Below are positions 31,743-41,854 of a stretch of 64,000 nucleotides of DNA, piece after piece. The notes below the pieces were generated by a model. The model was not told the origin of the DNA and did no database searches. It saw nothing but the letters and a program-made list of their open reading frames with translations. The stretch is from assembly GCF_000026105.1 (NCBI RefSeq), contig NC_008027.1:3802501-3866500 (forward strand), given 5' to 3'. The stretch's first letter is position 1, and every line of letters starts with the position of its first letter. The stretch is from Pseudomonas entomophila L48. Its GTDB lineage: Bacteria; Pseudomonadota; Gammaproteobacteria; Pseudomonadales; Pseudomonadaceae. A program made the position numbers and the translations under genes.

Positions 31743-32849
31743 ATGAGCAACGCCCCGATCCTGCTGACCCCCGGTCCACTGACCACCTCGACCCGCACCC
31801 GCCAGGCCATGCTCGTGGACTGGGGCTCCTGGGACCGCGACTTCAACCAGCTGACCGCCAGCGTGTGCGAGCAACTGCTGGCCATCATCGACGGCAGCGC
31901 CAGCCACCACTGCGTCCCCCTGCAAGGCAGCGGCACCTTCGCCGTCGAGGCCGCCATCGGCACCCTGGTACCGCGTGACGGCAAGGTGCTGGTGCTGATC
32001 AACGGTGCCTACGGCCAGCGCCTGGCCAAGATCTGCAAGGTGCTCGGCCGCACCTTCAGCACCTTCGAAACCGCCGAGGACCAGCCGACCACCGCCGAGG
32101 ACGTCGACCGCCTGCTGGCCGCCGACCCTGCCGTGACCCACGTGGCGTTGATCCACTGCGAGACCAGCACCGGTATCCTCAACCCGCTGCCCGAGATCGC
32201 CCAGGTGATCCAGCGCCACGGCAAACGCCTGATCATCGACGCCATGAGTTCGTTCGGCGCATTGCCGATCGATGCTCGCGAAGTGCCCTTCGAAGCGCTG
32301 ATCGCGGCCTCCGGCAAATGCCTGGAAGGCGTGCCGGGCATGGGCTTCGTGTTCGCCGAAAAAACCGCCCTGGCCGCCGCCGAAGGCAACGCCCATTCCC
32401 TGGCCATGGACCTGCAGGATCAACACGCCTACATGGCCAAGACCGGCCAGTGGCGCTTCACCCCGCCGACCCATGTGGTCGCCGCCCTGCACGAAGCGCT
32501 GCTGCAGTACAACGAGGAAGGCGGCCTGCCCGCCCGTCACCAGCGCTACCAGGACAATTGCCAGACCCTGCTCGACGGCATGGCGAAGATCGGCCTGCAC
32601 AGCTTCCTGCCCGCCGAGATCCAGGCGCCGATCATCGTCACCTTCCACGCGCCTAAAGACCCGCGCTACCAGTTCAAGGACTTCTACGAGCGGGTCAAGG
32701 CCAAGGGCTTCATCCTCTACCCGGGCAAGTTGACCCAGGTCGAGACCTTCCGCGTTGGTTGCATCGGCGTGGTCGGCGCGGCCGGCATGCAGGCCGCCGT
32801 GGATGCCGTGGCCGAGGTGCTGCGGGAAATGGAAGTGCTGGACATCTGA
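31743..32849 (+). CDS. phnW: 2-aminoethylphosphonate-pyruvate transaminase
   Basis: A 368-residue PLP enzyme of aminotransferase class V that converts 2-aminoethylphosphonate and pyruvate to phosphonoacetaldehyde and alanine. The start [20 protein letters not shown] is typical of PhnW. The PLP lysine is Lys192 in [27 protein letters not shown] precedes ATG 31743. phnX follows after 34 bp, so the two are an operon that feeds carbon, nitrogen and phosphorus from the commonest natural phosphonate. Confidence 0.95.
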   Translation: MSNAPILLTPGPLTTSTRTRQAMLVDWGSWDRDFNQLTASVCEQLLAIIDGSASHHCVPLQGSGTFAVEAAIGTLVPRDGKVLVLINGAYGQRLAKICKVLGRTFSTFETAEDQPTTAEDVDRLLAADPAVTHVALIHCETSTGILNPLPEIAQVIQRHGKRLIIDAMSSFGALPIDAREVPFEALIAASGKCLEGVPGMGFVFAEKTALAAAEGNAHSLAMDLQDQHAYMAKTGQWRFTPPTHVVAALHEALLQYNEEGGLPARHQRYQDNCQTLLDGMAKIGLHSFLPAEIQAPIIVTFHAPKDPRYQFKDFYERVKAKGFILYPGKLTQVETFRVGCIGVVGAAGMQAAVDAVAEVLREMEVLDI

Positions 32850-32883
32850 CCCTCTGCCTACCGAACTCAAGGAAAACGCGCAC

Positions 32884-33711
32884 ATGAACTACAGCAACCC
32901 CACCCAGCTGCAAGCCGCCATCCTCGACTGGGCCGGCACCGTGGTCGACTTCGGCTCCTTCGCCCCCACGCAGATCTTCGTCGAAGCCTTTGCCGAGTTC
33001 GACGTGCAAGTGTCCATCGAAGAGGCCCGTGGCCCGATGGGCATGGGCAAGTGGGACCATATCCGCACCCTGTGCGACGTGCCGGAGATCGCCGAGCGCT
33101 ATCGCAAGGTGTTCGGCCGCACCCCGACCGATGACGACGTCACCGCCATCTACGAGCGCTTCATGCCGCTGCAGATCGAGAAGATTGCCGTGCACTCGGC
33201 GCTGATTCCCGGTGCGCTGGATACGCTGACCGGGTTGCGCAAGGAGGGGCTTAAGATCGGCTCGTGCTCGGGCTACCCGAAAGTGGTGATGGACAAGGTG
33301 GTCGAGCTGGCCGCGCAGAACGGCTACGTGGCCGACCACGTGGTAGCCACCGACGAGACCCCGAACGGCCGCCCATGGCCGGCCCAGGCCCTGGCCAACG
33401 TGATCGCCCTGGGCATCGACGATGTGGCGGCGTGCGTGAAGGTCGACGACACCGTGCCGGGGATTCTCGAAGGGCGCCGCGCCGGGATGTGGACCGTGGC
33501 ACTGGTGTGCTCGGGCAATGCCCTGGGGCTGACCTGGGAAGGTTACCGGGCGCTGAGCGCGGAAAAACTGGAGAGCGAGCGCAAGCGTATCCACGGGATG
33601 TTCGCCGCCTCGCGGCCGCACTACCTGATCGACACCATCAACGAGCTGCCCGAAGTGATCGCCGATATCAACCGGCGCCTGGCCAAGGGCGAGATGCCGC
33701 AAGCTGTTTGA
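32884..33711 (+). CDS. phnX: Phosphonoacetaldehyde hydrolase (phosphonatase)
   Basis: A 275-residue HAD-superfamily enzyme that cleaves the C-P bond of phosphonoacetaldehyde to acetaldehyde and phosphate. The nucleophile is Asp15 in ILDWAGT, and the Schiff-base lysine, unique to phosphonatases, is Lys56 in MGMGKWDH. The later HAD motif is [10 protein letters not shown]. It is the second gene of the phn operon; a REP palindrome starts 14 bp after its stop and may shield the mRNA end. Confidence 0.95.
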   Translation: MNYSNPTQLQAAILDWAGTVVDFGSFAPTQIFVEAFAEFDVQVSIEEARGPMGMGKWDHIRTLCDVPEIAERYRKVFGRTPTDDDVTAIYERFMPLQIEKIAVHSALIPGALDTLTGLRKEGLKIGSCSGYPKVVMDKVVELAAQNGYVADHVVATDETPNGRPWPAQALANVIALGIDDVAACVKVDDTVPGILEGRRAGMWTVALVCSGNALGLTWEGYRALSAEKLESERKRIHGMFAASRPHYLIDTINELPEVIADINRRLAKGEMPQAV

Positions 33712-33724
33712 TCGCGGTATGCGA

Positions 33725-33787
33725 GCGGTTCGCCGGCAAGCCGGCTCCTACACCATACCCGTAGGAGCCGGCTTGCCGGCGAACCGC
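33725..33787. repeat. REP inverted pair (REPIN)
   Basis: Two 27-bp arms with core CGCCGGCAAGCCGGCTCCTAC (33725-33751 and 33761-33787) in opposite orientation around a 9-bp loop. This is the common P. putida REP family. It sits between the convergent phnX and chrR genes. Confidence 0.85.
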
Positions 33788-33792
33788 CCCTT

Positions 33793-34350
33793 TCAGACAG
33801 CCCGGTTCAGCTTCACCCACGACGCGAACTTGTCGATGAACGCCTGCAGGAACGGCCGGGTCTTGTCATTGAGCTTGCCGCTGTCGTCGAACAGCGTCGC
33901 CGCCCCGCCGATATACGCTTCGGGCATCTGCATGCACGGCATGTCGAGAAACACCAGCGACTGACGCAGCGCATGGTTGGCGCCGAACCCGCCGATGGCC
34001 CCTGGCGACACGCTGGCCACCGCCGTCGGCTTGCCGCTCCAGGCACTCTGGCCATAAGGCCGCGACCCCACGTCGATGGCGTTCTTCAGGCAACCCGGCA
34101 CCGAACGGTTGTATTCCGGGGTGACGAACAGCACCGCGTCGCTGCGGCGAATCTCGTCGCGAAAGTGCTTCCACGCCTCCGGCGCCTCGGGCTCGACATC
34201 CTCGTTGTACAACGGCAGGTCGCCGATCTCGACGATCCGCAGGGCAAGGCTGGACGGCGCCAGCTCAGACAGCGCGCGGGCCACCTTGCGGTTGTAGGAG
34301 TCCTTGCGCAAGCTGCCGACGACCACCGCTACCGAATAGACCTGGCTCAT
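33793..34350 (-). CDS. chrR: NADPH-dependent FMN (quinone/chromate) reductase ChrR
   Basis: A 185-residue flavodoxin-like protein that reduces quinones by two electrons with NAD(P)H and can reduce chromate. Motifs are GSLRKDSYNRKVARAL (FMN phosphate loop), TPEYNRSVPGCLKNAID and SVSPGAIGGFGA. The sequence is very like P. putida ChrR as I remember it. AGGAAG precedes ATG 34350. It guards against quinone redox cycling. Single gene, convergent with phnX. Confidence 0.93.
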   Translation of the reverse strand: MSQVYSVAVVVGSLRKDSYNRKVARALSELAPSSLALRIVEIGDLPLYNEDVEPEAPEAWKHFRDEIRRSDAVLFVTPEYNRSVPGCLKNAIDVGSRPYGQSAWSGKPTAVASVSPGAIGGFGANHALRQSLVFLDMPCMQMPEAYIGGAATLFDDSGKLNDKTRPFLQAFIDKFASWVKLNRAV

Positions 34351-34508
34351 GGCGATAAACTTCCTGTGCTGGAAAAGGGACGTAACTAGTTATAGATGAC
34401 CGTTCCTCGGGCTTCGGATTTTTTTCCATCCGGCTGAAAACTTCCCACGCCTTTTGCTGGTCTATGGGTACAGACATTTCCTACACGTTTCCGAGGTTTC
34501 CACTCAAA

Positions 34509-34727
34509 ATGGCAGCAGTAATGGTCGGCCAGTTCCACGCCCGCGACGCCGAAGGCCGTATCTACCCCGTTCACGAGTTCCAGGAGTCCACCCTCCAGGC
34601 CGACGGCAGCACCCTCGGCGCGCCCGTCACCACCTACCGGCTGGCCATCGGCGACCGCGTCAACCACCTGGGCGAGGACCGCTTCGAGCTGGCCCAGACC
34701 GGCGTCGAGATCATCCGCATTCCCTGA
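34509..34727 (+). CDS. Small protein of unknown function
   Basis: A 72-residue, beta-rich protein (MAAVMVGQFHARDAEGRIYP start; QESTLQADGSTLGAPVTTYR in the middle). No signal peptide. The start could also be ATG 34464, but neither site has a strong ribosome site; 34509 begins the part that looks conserved. Its last 17 bases overlap the end of the convergent decarboxylase gene. Confidence 0.55.
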   Translation: MAAVMVGQFHARDAEGRIYPVHEFQESTLQADGSTLGAPVTTYRLAIGDRVNHLGEDRFELAQTGVEIIRIP

Positions 34728-36951
34728 CGCAATCCACCGTGTACAGCGGCCCGTCATGCTGCAGGCCGTGCACATCGGCGACAAAGCCCGGGAAGCCCTG
34801 GTCGAAGGCCCGGGCAAACGCCAGGTAGTCGAGGATCGAGCGGGTCGCCTCGGTGAAACGCTCGCCCGGCATGATCAGCGGGATCCCCGGCGGATAGGGC
34901 ACCAGCATCACGGCGCAAACCCGCCCCAGCAGCTGTTCGATCGGCACCGCCTCCACCTCCCCCTTCACCATCCGGTCATAGGCCTGGGCCGGGCTCATGG
35001 CCACCTCGGGTAACCGCGTGAACAACCGTTTGAGTTGCTTGGCGGTGGCATTGGCGCGATAGCAGGCGTGCAATTGGTCGCACAGGTCGCGCAGGCCCAA
35101 CCCCCGATAACGCGTCGGCTGCACCGCCACCACGCTGGCCAGGCACTGGTCGAGCGGCGTGTTGCCATCGTAATGGCGCTTGAACTCCAGCAATTCGGTG
35201 AGCAAGGTGCTCCACTTGCCCTTGGTGATGCCCATCGAGAACAGCACCAGAAAGCTGTACAGGCCGGTCTTCTCCACCACTAGGCCGCGCTCCCAGAGGA
35301 ACTTGCTGACCACCGCAGCCGGAATGCCCTGCTCGCCCAACTTGCCCCCGGCATCGAGCCCTGGCATCACCAGGGTTACCTTGAGCGGGTCGAGCAATAC
35401 GTAGTCGTCAGCCACCTCGCCGAAACCATGCCAGTCCGCCCCCGGCTGCAACACCCAGTCCGCCGCCGCCAGGCGCTCCGTGGCCGGCGGCTGCCAGATA
35501 CTGAACCACCAGTCCTGCGCCGCAAGGTGCTGGCGCAGGTTGGCCAACGCCCGGCGAAAGCTCAGGGCCTCGTCGAACATCTCCTGCAGCAGCGAACGCC
35601 CGGCCGGCCCCTCCATCATGCTCGAGGCCACGTCCAGCGAGGCGAGGATGCTGTACTGCGGCGAGGTGGAGATATGCATCATGAACGCTTCGTTGAAACG
35701 GTCGCGGTCCAACTGGCGGGTCGCGCCGTCCTGCACATGGATCATCGACGCCTGGCTGAACGCGGCCAGCAGCTTGTGGGTGGAGTGGGTGCTGAACAGC
35801 AGTGGATCGTCCGCCGCCCGCGGCGTGCCCATTGCGTAACGGCCTTCGAAGAAATCGTGGAAGGCGGCGTAGGCGAACCAGGCCTCGTCGAAATGCAGCA
35901 CCTCGACGCTGGCGCCCAAGGTCTGCTTGATCAGCCCGGCGTGGTAGCACAGGCCGTCGTAGGTGGAGTTGGTGACCACCGCCAACTTGATCCTCGGCGT
36001 GCGCCCCTGGGCCAGCGGGTGGGCCTGGATCTTCGCCTGGATCGACGCCGGGCTGAATTCGCTGAGCGGAATCGGCCCGATGATCCCCAGTTCGTTGCGC
36101 TCCGGGCACAGGTAGATCGGAATCGCCCCGGTCATGATGATCGCGTGCACCACCGACTTGTGGCAGTTGCGGTCCACCAGTACCAGGTCGTCGCGCCCGA
36201 CCATGGCGTGCCAGACGATCTTGTTGGCGGTGGAGGTGCCGTTGATGACGAAGAAGGTGTGGTCCGCGCCGAAGTTGCGCGCGGCGCGGGCCTCGGCTTC
36301 GGCCAGGGGGCCGGTGTGGTCGAGCAGCGAGCCCAACTCCGGCACGGACACCGACAAGTCCGAGCGCAGGGTGTTTTCGCCGAAGAACTGGTGGAACGCC
36401 TGCCCCACCGGGCTCTTGCGGTAGGCCACCCCACCGCCGTGGCCCGGCGTGTGCCAGGAATAGTTGGATTGCGCGGTGTGCTGCACCAGCGCCTTGAAAA
36501 AAGGCGGCAGCAGCCCGTCGAGGTAATTGTGCGCGGCCCGCGCCACCTGGCGGGCGAGGAACGGCACGGTGTCTTCGAACAAATAGAGGATGCCGCGCAA
36601 CTGGTTGAGCTCGCCCATGGCCTCGGCCGGGGCGTTTTCCAGGGTGACCTGCTCGCCCAGGGCGAAGATCGGCAGGTTGGGCGCACGCAAGCGGGCCAGA
36701 CGGATCAGCTCGGCCATGTTCTGTAGCAGGTGGGAGTTGTCGCCGGCGCCTTCGGCGGCGATCAGCATGCAGGCCAGGCCGTGGTGGGTCGCGGCGACCA
36801 GGCGGGCTTCTGCCTGGTCGGCGGCGGCGAGGATGGCGAAGCCGTCCTGGGCCAGTTCGTCGGCGATGCCCCGTACCCGCTCGCCGGCGACGCTGTCGGC
36901 CTTGATCGCGCGATGGACGATGAGGATCGGGAACTTGAGGTCCTTGTACAT
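34711..36951 (-). CDS. ldcA: Orn/Arg/Lys decarboxylase, probably lysine decarboxylase
   Basis: A 746-residue fold-type I PLP decarboxylase with an N-terminal response-regulator-like wing (about 1-125), a core domain, and a C-terminal domain. The PLP lysine is Lys393 in STHSTHKLLAAFSQ; the core also shows SYSWHTPGHGGG-like and VINGTSTANKIV motifs. Its location beside dnaQ and rnhA matches the P. aeruginosa lysine decarboxylase gene (ldcA), which makes cadaverine. Arginine or ornithine as substrate cannot be excluded from sequence. ATG 36951 (MYKDLKFPILIV) was chosen; the frame upstream is non-conserved. Confidence 0.88.
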   Translation of the reverse strand: MYKDLKFPILIVHRAIKADSVAGERVRGIADELAQDGFAILAAADQAEARLVAATHHGLACMLIAAEGAGDNSHLLQNMAELIRLARLRAPNLPIFALGEQVTLENAPAEAMGELNQLRGILYLFEDTVPFLARQVARAAHNYLDGLLPPFFKALVQHTAQSNYSWHTPGHGGGVAYRKSPVGQAFHQFFGENTLRSDLSVSVPELGSLLDHTGPLAEAEARAARNFGADHTFFVINGTSTANKIVWHAMVGRDDLVLVDRNCHKSVVHAIIMTGAIPIYLCPERNELGIIGPIPLSEFSPASIQAKIQAHPLAQGRTPRIKLAVVTNSTYDGLCYHAGLIKQTLGASVEVLHFDEAWFAYAAFHDFFEGRYAMGTPRAADDPLLFSTHSTHKLLAAFSQASMIHVQDGATRQLDRDRFNEAFMMHISTSPQYSILASLDVASSMMEGPAGRSLLQEMFDEALSFRRALANLRQHLAAQDWWFSIWQPPATERLAAADWVLQPGADWHGFGEVADDYVLLDPLKVTLVMPGLDAGGKLGEQGIPAAVVSKFLWERGLVVEKTGLYSFLVLFSMGITKGKWSTLLTELLEFKRHYDGNTPLDQCLASVVAVQPTRYRGLGLRDLCDQLHACYRANATAKQLKRLFTRLPEVAMSPAQAYDRMVKGEVEAVPIEQLLGRVCAVMLVPYPPGIPLIMPGERFTEATRSILDYLAFARAFDQGFPGFVADVHGLQHDGPLYTVDCVRECG

Positions 36952-37003
36952 CGGGCGGCTACCTCTGCGGGGGCTTTTCCCACAGGGTAGTTGATCAAGC
37001 CCA

Positions 37004-37058
37004 TTCGCCGGCAAGCCGGCTCCTACAGAGATCTCGTAGGAGCCGGCTTGCCGGCGAA
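37004..37058. repeat. REP inverted pair
   Basis: Arms 37004-37026 and 37036-37058 (core CGCCGGCAAGCCGGCTCC and its reverse complement), loop of 9 bp. Same family as the copy at 33725. It lies between dnaQ and the decarboxylase gene. Confidence 0.85.
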
Positions 37059-37079
37059 AGGGCCGGTACTGCCTTCACA

Positions 37080-37835
37080 TCAACTGGCGGCAGGCTCGGT
37101 CAATGCCTGCCACATCGACGGCCCACCCGCCGACTTGGCGATGGCCGCCAACCGTTCGGCGTGAGCTTGCAGTTCTTCCTCATTGGCCATGATCACCCGA
37201 CCGGCCGCACGCCCGCTAATCCGACGGATCTCACTGCCCGTGCCGCCCTGCCCATCTTCACTTTGCGCACCATCGCCCGCCAGCGACAGGCTGGTCTGCC
37301 CCCCGGTCATTGCCAGGTAGACGTCGGCCAGCAGTTCCGAGTCGAGCAACGCACCGTGCAGCTCACGGCCGGAGTTGTCGATGCCGTAGCGTTTGCACAA
37401 CGCGTCGAGGCTATTGCGCTGCCCTGGGTGGCGCGAGCGCGCCATCATCAGAGTGTCGAGGATGCTGCAGTGCTGCGAGATGTCGGCGCGATCGTGCTGG
37501 CCCAGCAGGGCGAACTCGTTGTTGATGAAGCCAACATCGAACGCCGCGTTGTGGATGACCAGGGTGGCGCCCTCGATGAACTCGAAGAACTCCTGGGCCA
37601 CGTCACCGAAGCGCGGCTTGCCAACCAGGAACGCGTCGGTGATGCCGTGGACGCCAATGGCGCCCTCGTCGCTCTCGCGGTCCGGTTGCAGGTAGACGTG
37701 GAAGTGCCGCCCGGTCAGGCGCCGGCCCATGACCTCGACGCAACCGATCTCGATGATGCGGTGGCCATCGCCCACCGGCATACCGGTGGTTTCGGTATCG
37801 AGAATGACCAGCCGTTGATCTTGCTGCTGCTCCAC
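37080..37835 (-). CDS. dnaQ: DNA polymerase III epsilon subunit (3'-5' exonuclease)
   Basis: A 251-residue DEDDh exonuclease, the proofreading subunit of DNA polymerase III. Exo I is LVILDTETTGM (Asp13, Glu15), Exo II HNAAFDVGFINNEF, and Exo III near HGALLDSELLADVYL. The start codon is GTG 37835 with GGAG seven bases upstream. It lies downstream of rnhA, the common partner in proteobacteria, but a REP pair separates them. Confidence 0.95.
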   Translation of the reverse strand: MEQQQDQRLVILDTETTGMPVGDGHRIIEIGCVEVMGRRLTGRHFHVYLQPDRESDEGAIGVHGITDAFLVGKPRFGDVAQEFFEFIEGATLVIHNAAFDVGFINNEFALLGQHDRADISQHCSILDTLMMARSRHPGQRNSLDALCKRYGIDNSGRELHGALLDSELLADVYLAMTGGQTSLSLAGDGAQSEDGQGGTGSEIRRISGRAAGRVIMANEEELQAHAERLAAIAKSAGGPSMWQALTEPAAS

Positions 37836-37903
37836 GGGGTGACTCCAACTTGCGCTGCTTGAATATGGCGCGGGAGTATACCGGAATCGGGGCCGCTTTG
37901 CGG

Positions 37904-37974
37904 CCCATCGCGGCTGAAGCCGCTCCTACAGAGACCGCGCGGATCCGGGTAGGAGCGGCTTCAGCCGCGATGGG
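37904..37974. repeat. REP inverted pair, second family
   Basis: Arms 37904-37928 and 37950-37974 with core CGCGGCTGAAGCCGCTCCTA and its reverse complement. A further small hairpin (GGGGCCGCTTTGCGGCC) flanks it on the left. It lies between rnhA and dnaQ. Confidence 0.8.
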
Positions 37975-37995
37975 CTGCACCGCAGCCCCTTGCGA

Positions 37996-38442
37996 TCAAC
38001 GCTGCGCCCGCACCTCGTCGACCCCACGATTGGCCAGCTGATCAGCCCGCTCGTTGCCCGGGTGGCCGATGTGCCCACGCACCCACTTCCAGGTCACCTT
38101 GTGCCGGTTGACCTGCTCATCGAGGGCCATCCACAGGTCGGCGTTCTTCACTGGCTCCTTCGCGGCGGTCTTCCAGCCGCGCTTCTTCCAGTTGACCATC
38201 CACTCGTTGATGCCCTTCATCACGTACTGCGAGTCGGTGGTCAGCACCACCTCGCACTCACGCTTGAGTGCCTTCAGGCCTTCGATCGCGGCCATCAGCT
38301 CCATGCGGTTGTTGGTGGTCTCGCGCTCGCCGCCCCACAACTCCTTCTCGACGCCCTTGAAAACCATCAGCACACCCCAGCCGCCCGGGCCAGGGTTGCC
38401 CTTGCAGGCACCATCGGTGTAGATCTCGACGCTATCGCTCAT
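37996..38442 (-). CDS. rnhA: Ribonuclease HI
   Basis: A 148-residue RNase HI that cuts RNA in RNA-DNA hybrids. The first catalytic Asp is in [19 protein letters not shown] (Asp10); other motifs are [16 protein letters not shown] (Glu48 region), [12 protein letters not shown] and [17 protein letters not shown]. The start lies 7 bp after the methyltransferase stop, so these two genes form one unit. Confidence 0.96.
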   Translation of the reverse strand: MSDSVEIYTDGACKGNPGPGGWGVLMVFKGVEKELWGGERETTNNRMELMAAIEGLKALKRECEVVLTTDSQYVMKGINEWMVNWKKRGWKTAAKEPVKNADLWMALDEQVNRHKVTWKWVRGHIGHPGNERADQLANRGVDEVRAQR

Positions 38443-38449
38443 GTACCAC

Positions 38450-39229
38450 TCATGTTAAGTGCTTGTCAGTATCGGGATTGCTCGCCGTGCGGTTGACCTT
38501 GGCCAGCGGCAACGGCAGCAGCTTGCCCATGGGCTCGCGGCGCTCCAGGCGCAGGGGCCGCAGGCCGACCACCATCTTGCGCGCCACCAGCAGGTAGACA
38601 CCGCCACCGGCGCTCTGCCAGCCCCCGGCCACCCGCTCCCAGCCGGCCAGGCGCTGTTGCCAGGCCGGTGAGGCAAGCGGCGGACGATAACACCCGAATC
38701 GGCGTTTCTCCAGCGCGAAGCCCAGCAGGTTGAGCCAATCGCCGACCCGCGACGGCGAGATGCAGCGGGCCTTGCGCAAGGCGCCATGGCTGAAGAGGTG
38801 GCGAATGCCCCAACTGCTCCAGGGGTTGATCCCGACGATCAGCAGGTGCCCGCCCGGGCGCACGGCGCTGGCCGCCTCGCGCAGCAGCCCGTGGGGTGAA
38901 AGGCTGAAATCCAGGCCATGCTGCAACACCACCACGTCGGCGGCGTGCTCCGAGAGCGGCCAGGCCTGCTCTTCGCAGACGATCTCCACCCCCGGCAGCG
39001 GCGCCCCCAGGCGCACGTTGCGCTGTACCTGAGGGGCGCTGGGCGGGGGTTCGGCGCAGGGGCCGTAGTGCACCAGGTAACCACCGAAGAAACGCCGCAG
39101 CTCTTCTTCGAGCAACTTTTCTTCTTCCTTGAGCATCAACTGCCCAAGAGGGCCCTCGAACCAGTCGCGGGCCAGGCTGATCAGTTCGACCCAGTCGGGG
39201 TCGGCCTGGGCGAAGGCTTGGTCGGTCAT
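38450..39229 (-). CDS. SAM-dependent methyltransferase-like protein
   Basis: A 259-residue class I methyltransferase fold. The post-I region is [20 protein letters not shown] and [20 protein letters not shown]. The glycine-rich motif I is hard to recognise, so SAM binding is inferred. It is the conserved neighbour of rnhA and gloB in Pseudomonas. GGGAGA precedes ATG 39229. Its substrate is not known. Confidence 0.8.
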   Translation of the reverse strand: MTDQAFAQADPDWVELISLARDWFEGPLGQLMLKEEEKLLEEELRRFFGGYLVHYGPCAEPPPSAPQVQRNVRLGAPLPGVEIVCEEQAWPLSEHAADVVVLQHGLDFSLSPHGLLREAASAVRPGGHLLIVGINPWSSWGIRHLFSHGALRKARCISPSRVGDWLNLLGFALEKRRFGCYRPPLASPAWQQRLAGWERVAGGWQSAGGGVYLLVARKMVVGLRPLRLERREPMGKLLPLPLAKVNRTASNPDTDKHLT

Positions 39230-39309
39230 TGCGTTCTCCCTCGAAGGTTCTCCGGCCGCGCCATCGCGGCTAAGATGCCCTCAATGTCCAGGCTTGGCGA
39301 ATCCGCACC

Positions 39310-40089
39310 ATGATACAGATCGACGCCCTACCCGCTTTCTCCGACAACTACATCTGGTTGTTACAGGATACTGCCAATCGCCGCTGCGCGGTGGTCGACC
39401 CCGGCGACGACGCCCCGGTGCTCGCCTGGCTGGGCAAGCATCCCGGCTGGGTGCTGGAGGCGATCCTCGTCACCCACCATCACCACGACCACGTCGGTGG
39501 CGTCGAAGCCCTGAAGCACGCCACCGGCGCCCAAGTGTTCGGCCCGGCCAACGAGCGTATCCCGGCCCGCGACATCGCCCTCGAGGACGGCGCGCAAGTA
39601 CACGTGCTGGGCCTGGCGTTCGACGTCCTGGCCATGCCCGGCCACACCCTCGGGCACATCGCCTATTACACTGCGCAATCGCCCACGCCGCTACTGTTCA
39701 GTGGCGACACTCTGTTCGCCGCCGGCTGCGGCCGGTTGTTCGAGGGCACCCCGGAGCAGATGCACCATTCGCTGCAGCGCCTGGCCGCCCTGCCCGAGCA
39801 GACCCAGGTGTACTGCGCCCACGAGTACACCTTGAGCAACCTGCGCTTCGCCAGGGCCGTCGAGCCGCACAGCGAGCCGGTGCAGCAACGCTTCGAAGCG
39901 GTCACCCAACTGCGTGCCGACAACCGTATCAGCCTGCCTTCGACCATCGGTATCGAGCGCCAGACGAATCCATTTCTTCGCACAGCTGAAATATCCGTTA
40001 AACAAAAAGCAGACGAATGGAAGGGGCATTCCAACCCCACCCAAGCCTCTGTTTTTGCTGCCTTGAGGTCTTGGAAAGACGTCTTTTGA
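39310..40089 (+). CDS. gloB: Hydroxyacylglutathione hydrolase (glyoxalase II)
   Basis: A 259-residue metallo-beta-lactamase-fold enzyme that hydrolyses S-lactoylglutathione to lactate and glutathione in methylglyoxal detoxification. The metal motif is THHHHDH (residues 55-61); further ligands lie in MPGHTLGHI and [17 protein letters not shown]. The C-terminal glutathione-binding domain with NPFLR is complete. It is divergent from the methyltransferase gene. Confidence 0.95.
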   Translation: MIQIDALPAFSDNYIWLLQDTANRRCAVVDPGDDAPVLAWLGKHPGWVLEAILVTHHHHDHVGGVEALKHATGAQVFGPANERIPARDIALEDGAQVHVLGLAFDVLAMPGHTLGHIAYYTAQSPTPLLFSGDTLFAAGCGRLFEGTPEQMHHSLQRLAALPEQTQVYCAHEYTLSNLRFARAVEPHSEPVQQRFEAVTQLRADNRISLPSTIGIERQTNPFLRTAEISVKQKADEWKGHSNPTQASVFAALRSWKDVF

Positions 40090-40124
40090 TAACCTCAAGA
40101 TATATCGCGCCATAAGCGCAAAGG

Positions 40125-40153
40125 TTGACCAGGCCGGGGCCGGTTTTTAGAAT
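40125..40153 (+). promoter_or_regulatory. Sigma-70 promoter of mltD
   Basis: TTGACC (40125-40130), 17-bp spacer, TAGAAT (40148-40153). It lies 36 bp upstream of the mltD start codon and just after the gloB stop. Confidence 0.75.
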
Positions 40154-40189
40154 CGCCGAACTTTTTTGCCCGGATACCCGTCCCAGCCG

Positions 40190-41620
40190 ATGTCTTCCCG
40201 TAGCCGCAGAACCTCTCATTCGGTCGCTTTGACGCGACTGGCCCAGATCAGTGCACTGGCGCTGGCCGCCACCCTGGTCGGCTGCCAGAGCACCCGTCAG
40301 CTCGACGAAGCAGACAGCGTTCGCGCGCACAACTACCAGGCGCGGATCAAGCACAAGCCCGCGCCCCTGGCAGTCAAACCGAAGGAGCAGGCCCCGCCCC
40401 AGGACGTCTGGGAACGCATGCGCCAGGGCTTCGCCCTGCAGGACGGCATCGACGTCAACCCGCGTATCGAGCAGCAGCGCCTGTGGTTCGCCAGCAACCC
40501 GTCGTTCCTCGAGAACGCCGGCGAGCGCGGCAGCCTCTACCTGCACTACATCGTCGAGCGCCTCGAAGAACGCGACATGCCGCTGGAGCTCGCGCTGCTG
40601 CCGGCCATCGAGAGCGCCTACAACCCGATGGCCTACTCGCGCGCGCATGCCGCCGGCATGTGGCAGTTCATCCCGTCCACCGGGCGCCACTTCAACCTGC
40701 GTCAAACGAATTTCTACGACGGCCGCCGCGACATCACCGCATCGACCAACGCTGCGCTGGACTACCTGAACCGCCTGCACGACATGTTCAACGGCGACTG
40801 GCTGCTGGCATTGGCCGCCTACAACGCCGGTGAAGGCACCGTCAGCCGCGCCATCGAGCGCAACGAGCGCCTGGGCCTGCCCACCGACTACTGGAACCTG
40901 CCGCTGCCGCAGGAAACCCGCGACTACGTGCCCAAGCTGCTGGCCCTGTCGCAGGTGGTCAGCACGCCGGATGCCTACGGCATCAACCTGAACCCGATCG
41001 CCAACGAGCCCTACTTCGAAGCCGTCGCCATCAACGACCGCCTCGACCTGTCGCGCGTGGCGGCCTTCGCCGACATCGACGAAGACGAGCTGATCCAGCT
41101 CAACCCCGCGTTCAAGAAGCGCATGACCGTGGACGGCCCGCAGCAACTGCTGGTGCCCACCGCCAAGGCGCAACTGCTGACCGACCGCATGTCCAACCTC
41201 AAGCCCGAGGAACTGGTCAGCCTGCAACCGAACAAGGCCGTGTTCCAGGCCGCGCTCGCCGAGAACAAGGCGCCGGCTTCGCGCAGCTATCGGGTCAAGC
41301 GTGGCGACAACCTGGGCAGCATCGCCAAGGCCAACCGCGTGGCGGTCAAGGATATCCAGCGTTGGAACCGCCTGTCCGGCAAGAGCCTGAAGGTCGGCCA
41401 GGTGCTCGCCCTGCGCGGCGGCAACGCCCCAAGCCCGGCGGCCAACCGCACCGCCGATTCGAAACAGCGCGCCACCCAGTACAAGGTACGCCAGGGCGAT
41501 TCGTACTATCTGGTCGCCAAGCGTTTCAATGTCGAGATGAAGCACCTCAAGCGCTGGAACCCGCGCAGCGGGCATGCCCTCAAGCCGGGCCAGACCCTGA
41601 CCGTCTACCTGTCGCATTGA
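40190..41620 (+). CDS. mltD: Membrane-bound lytic murein transglycosylase D
   Basis: A 476-residue lipoprotein with lipobox LVGC (Cys near residue 30), so it is anchored to the outer membrane facing the periplasm. The SLT domain (about 120-260) has catalytic Glu in ALLPAIESAYNPMAYSRA and the motif ALAAYNAGEGTVSRAI. Two LysM peptidoglycan-binding repeats are at the C-terminus (YRVKRGDNLGSIAKANRV and YKVRQGDSYYLVAKRFNV). It cuts the glycan strand of murein, giving anhydro ends. ATG 40190 places the signal peptide correctly. Confidence 0.94.
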   Translation: MSSRSRRTSHSVALTRLAQISALALAATLVGCQSTRQLDEADSVRAHNYQARIKHKPAPLAVKPKEQAPPQDVWERMRQGFALQDGIDVNPRIEQQRLWFASNPSFLENAGERGSLYLHYIVERLEERDMPLELALLPAIESAYNPMAYSRAHAAGMWQFIPSTGRHFNLRQTNFYDGRRDITASTNAALDYLNRLHDMFNGDWLLALAAYNAGEGTVSRAIERNERLGLPTDYWNLPLPQETRDYVPKLLALSQVVSTPDAYGINLNPIANEPYFEAVAINDRLDLSRVAAFADIDEDELIQLNPAFKKRMTVDGPQQLLVPTAKAQLLTDRMSNLKPEELVSLQPNKAVFQAALAENKAPASRSYRVKRGDNLGSIAKANRVAVKDIQRWNRLSGKSLKVGQVLALRGGNAPSPAANRTADSKQRATQYKVRQGDSYYLVAKRFNVEMKHLKRWNPRSGHALKPGQTLTVYLSH

Positions 41621-41645
41621 TGTGAGTCCTGGGGGCGCTTTGCGC

Positions 41646-41737
41646 CCCTTTCGCGGCACAAGGCCGCTCCCACAGGAGATGCGCAAACCTTCAGGCTGGC
41701 GCAGCTCCTGTGGGAGCGGCCTTGTGTCGCGAAAGGG
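41646..41737. repeat. REP inverted pair, third family
   Basis: Two 33-bp arms (41646-41678 and 41705-41737) containing CGGCACAAGGCCGCTCCCAC and its near-perfect complement (one mismatch), loop of 26 bp, flanked by the small hairpins GGGGCGCTTTGCGCCCC and GGGCTGCATAGCAGCCC. It lies between mltD and the transporter operon. Confidence 0.8.
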
Positions 41738-41854
41738 CTGCATAGCAGCCCCAATAAGCCAATTCCCTCCAGCCGACTCGCACCCTTTTTCCATTCCAGA
41801 CAAGCTGTTACTGTACCCCGACCAAGCCCAACGCCCTCTGGATCGGATGCCGAC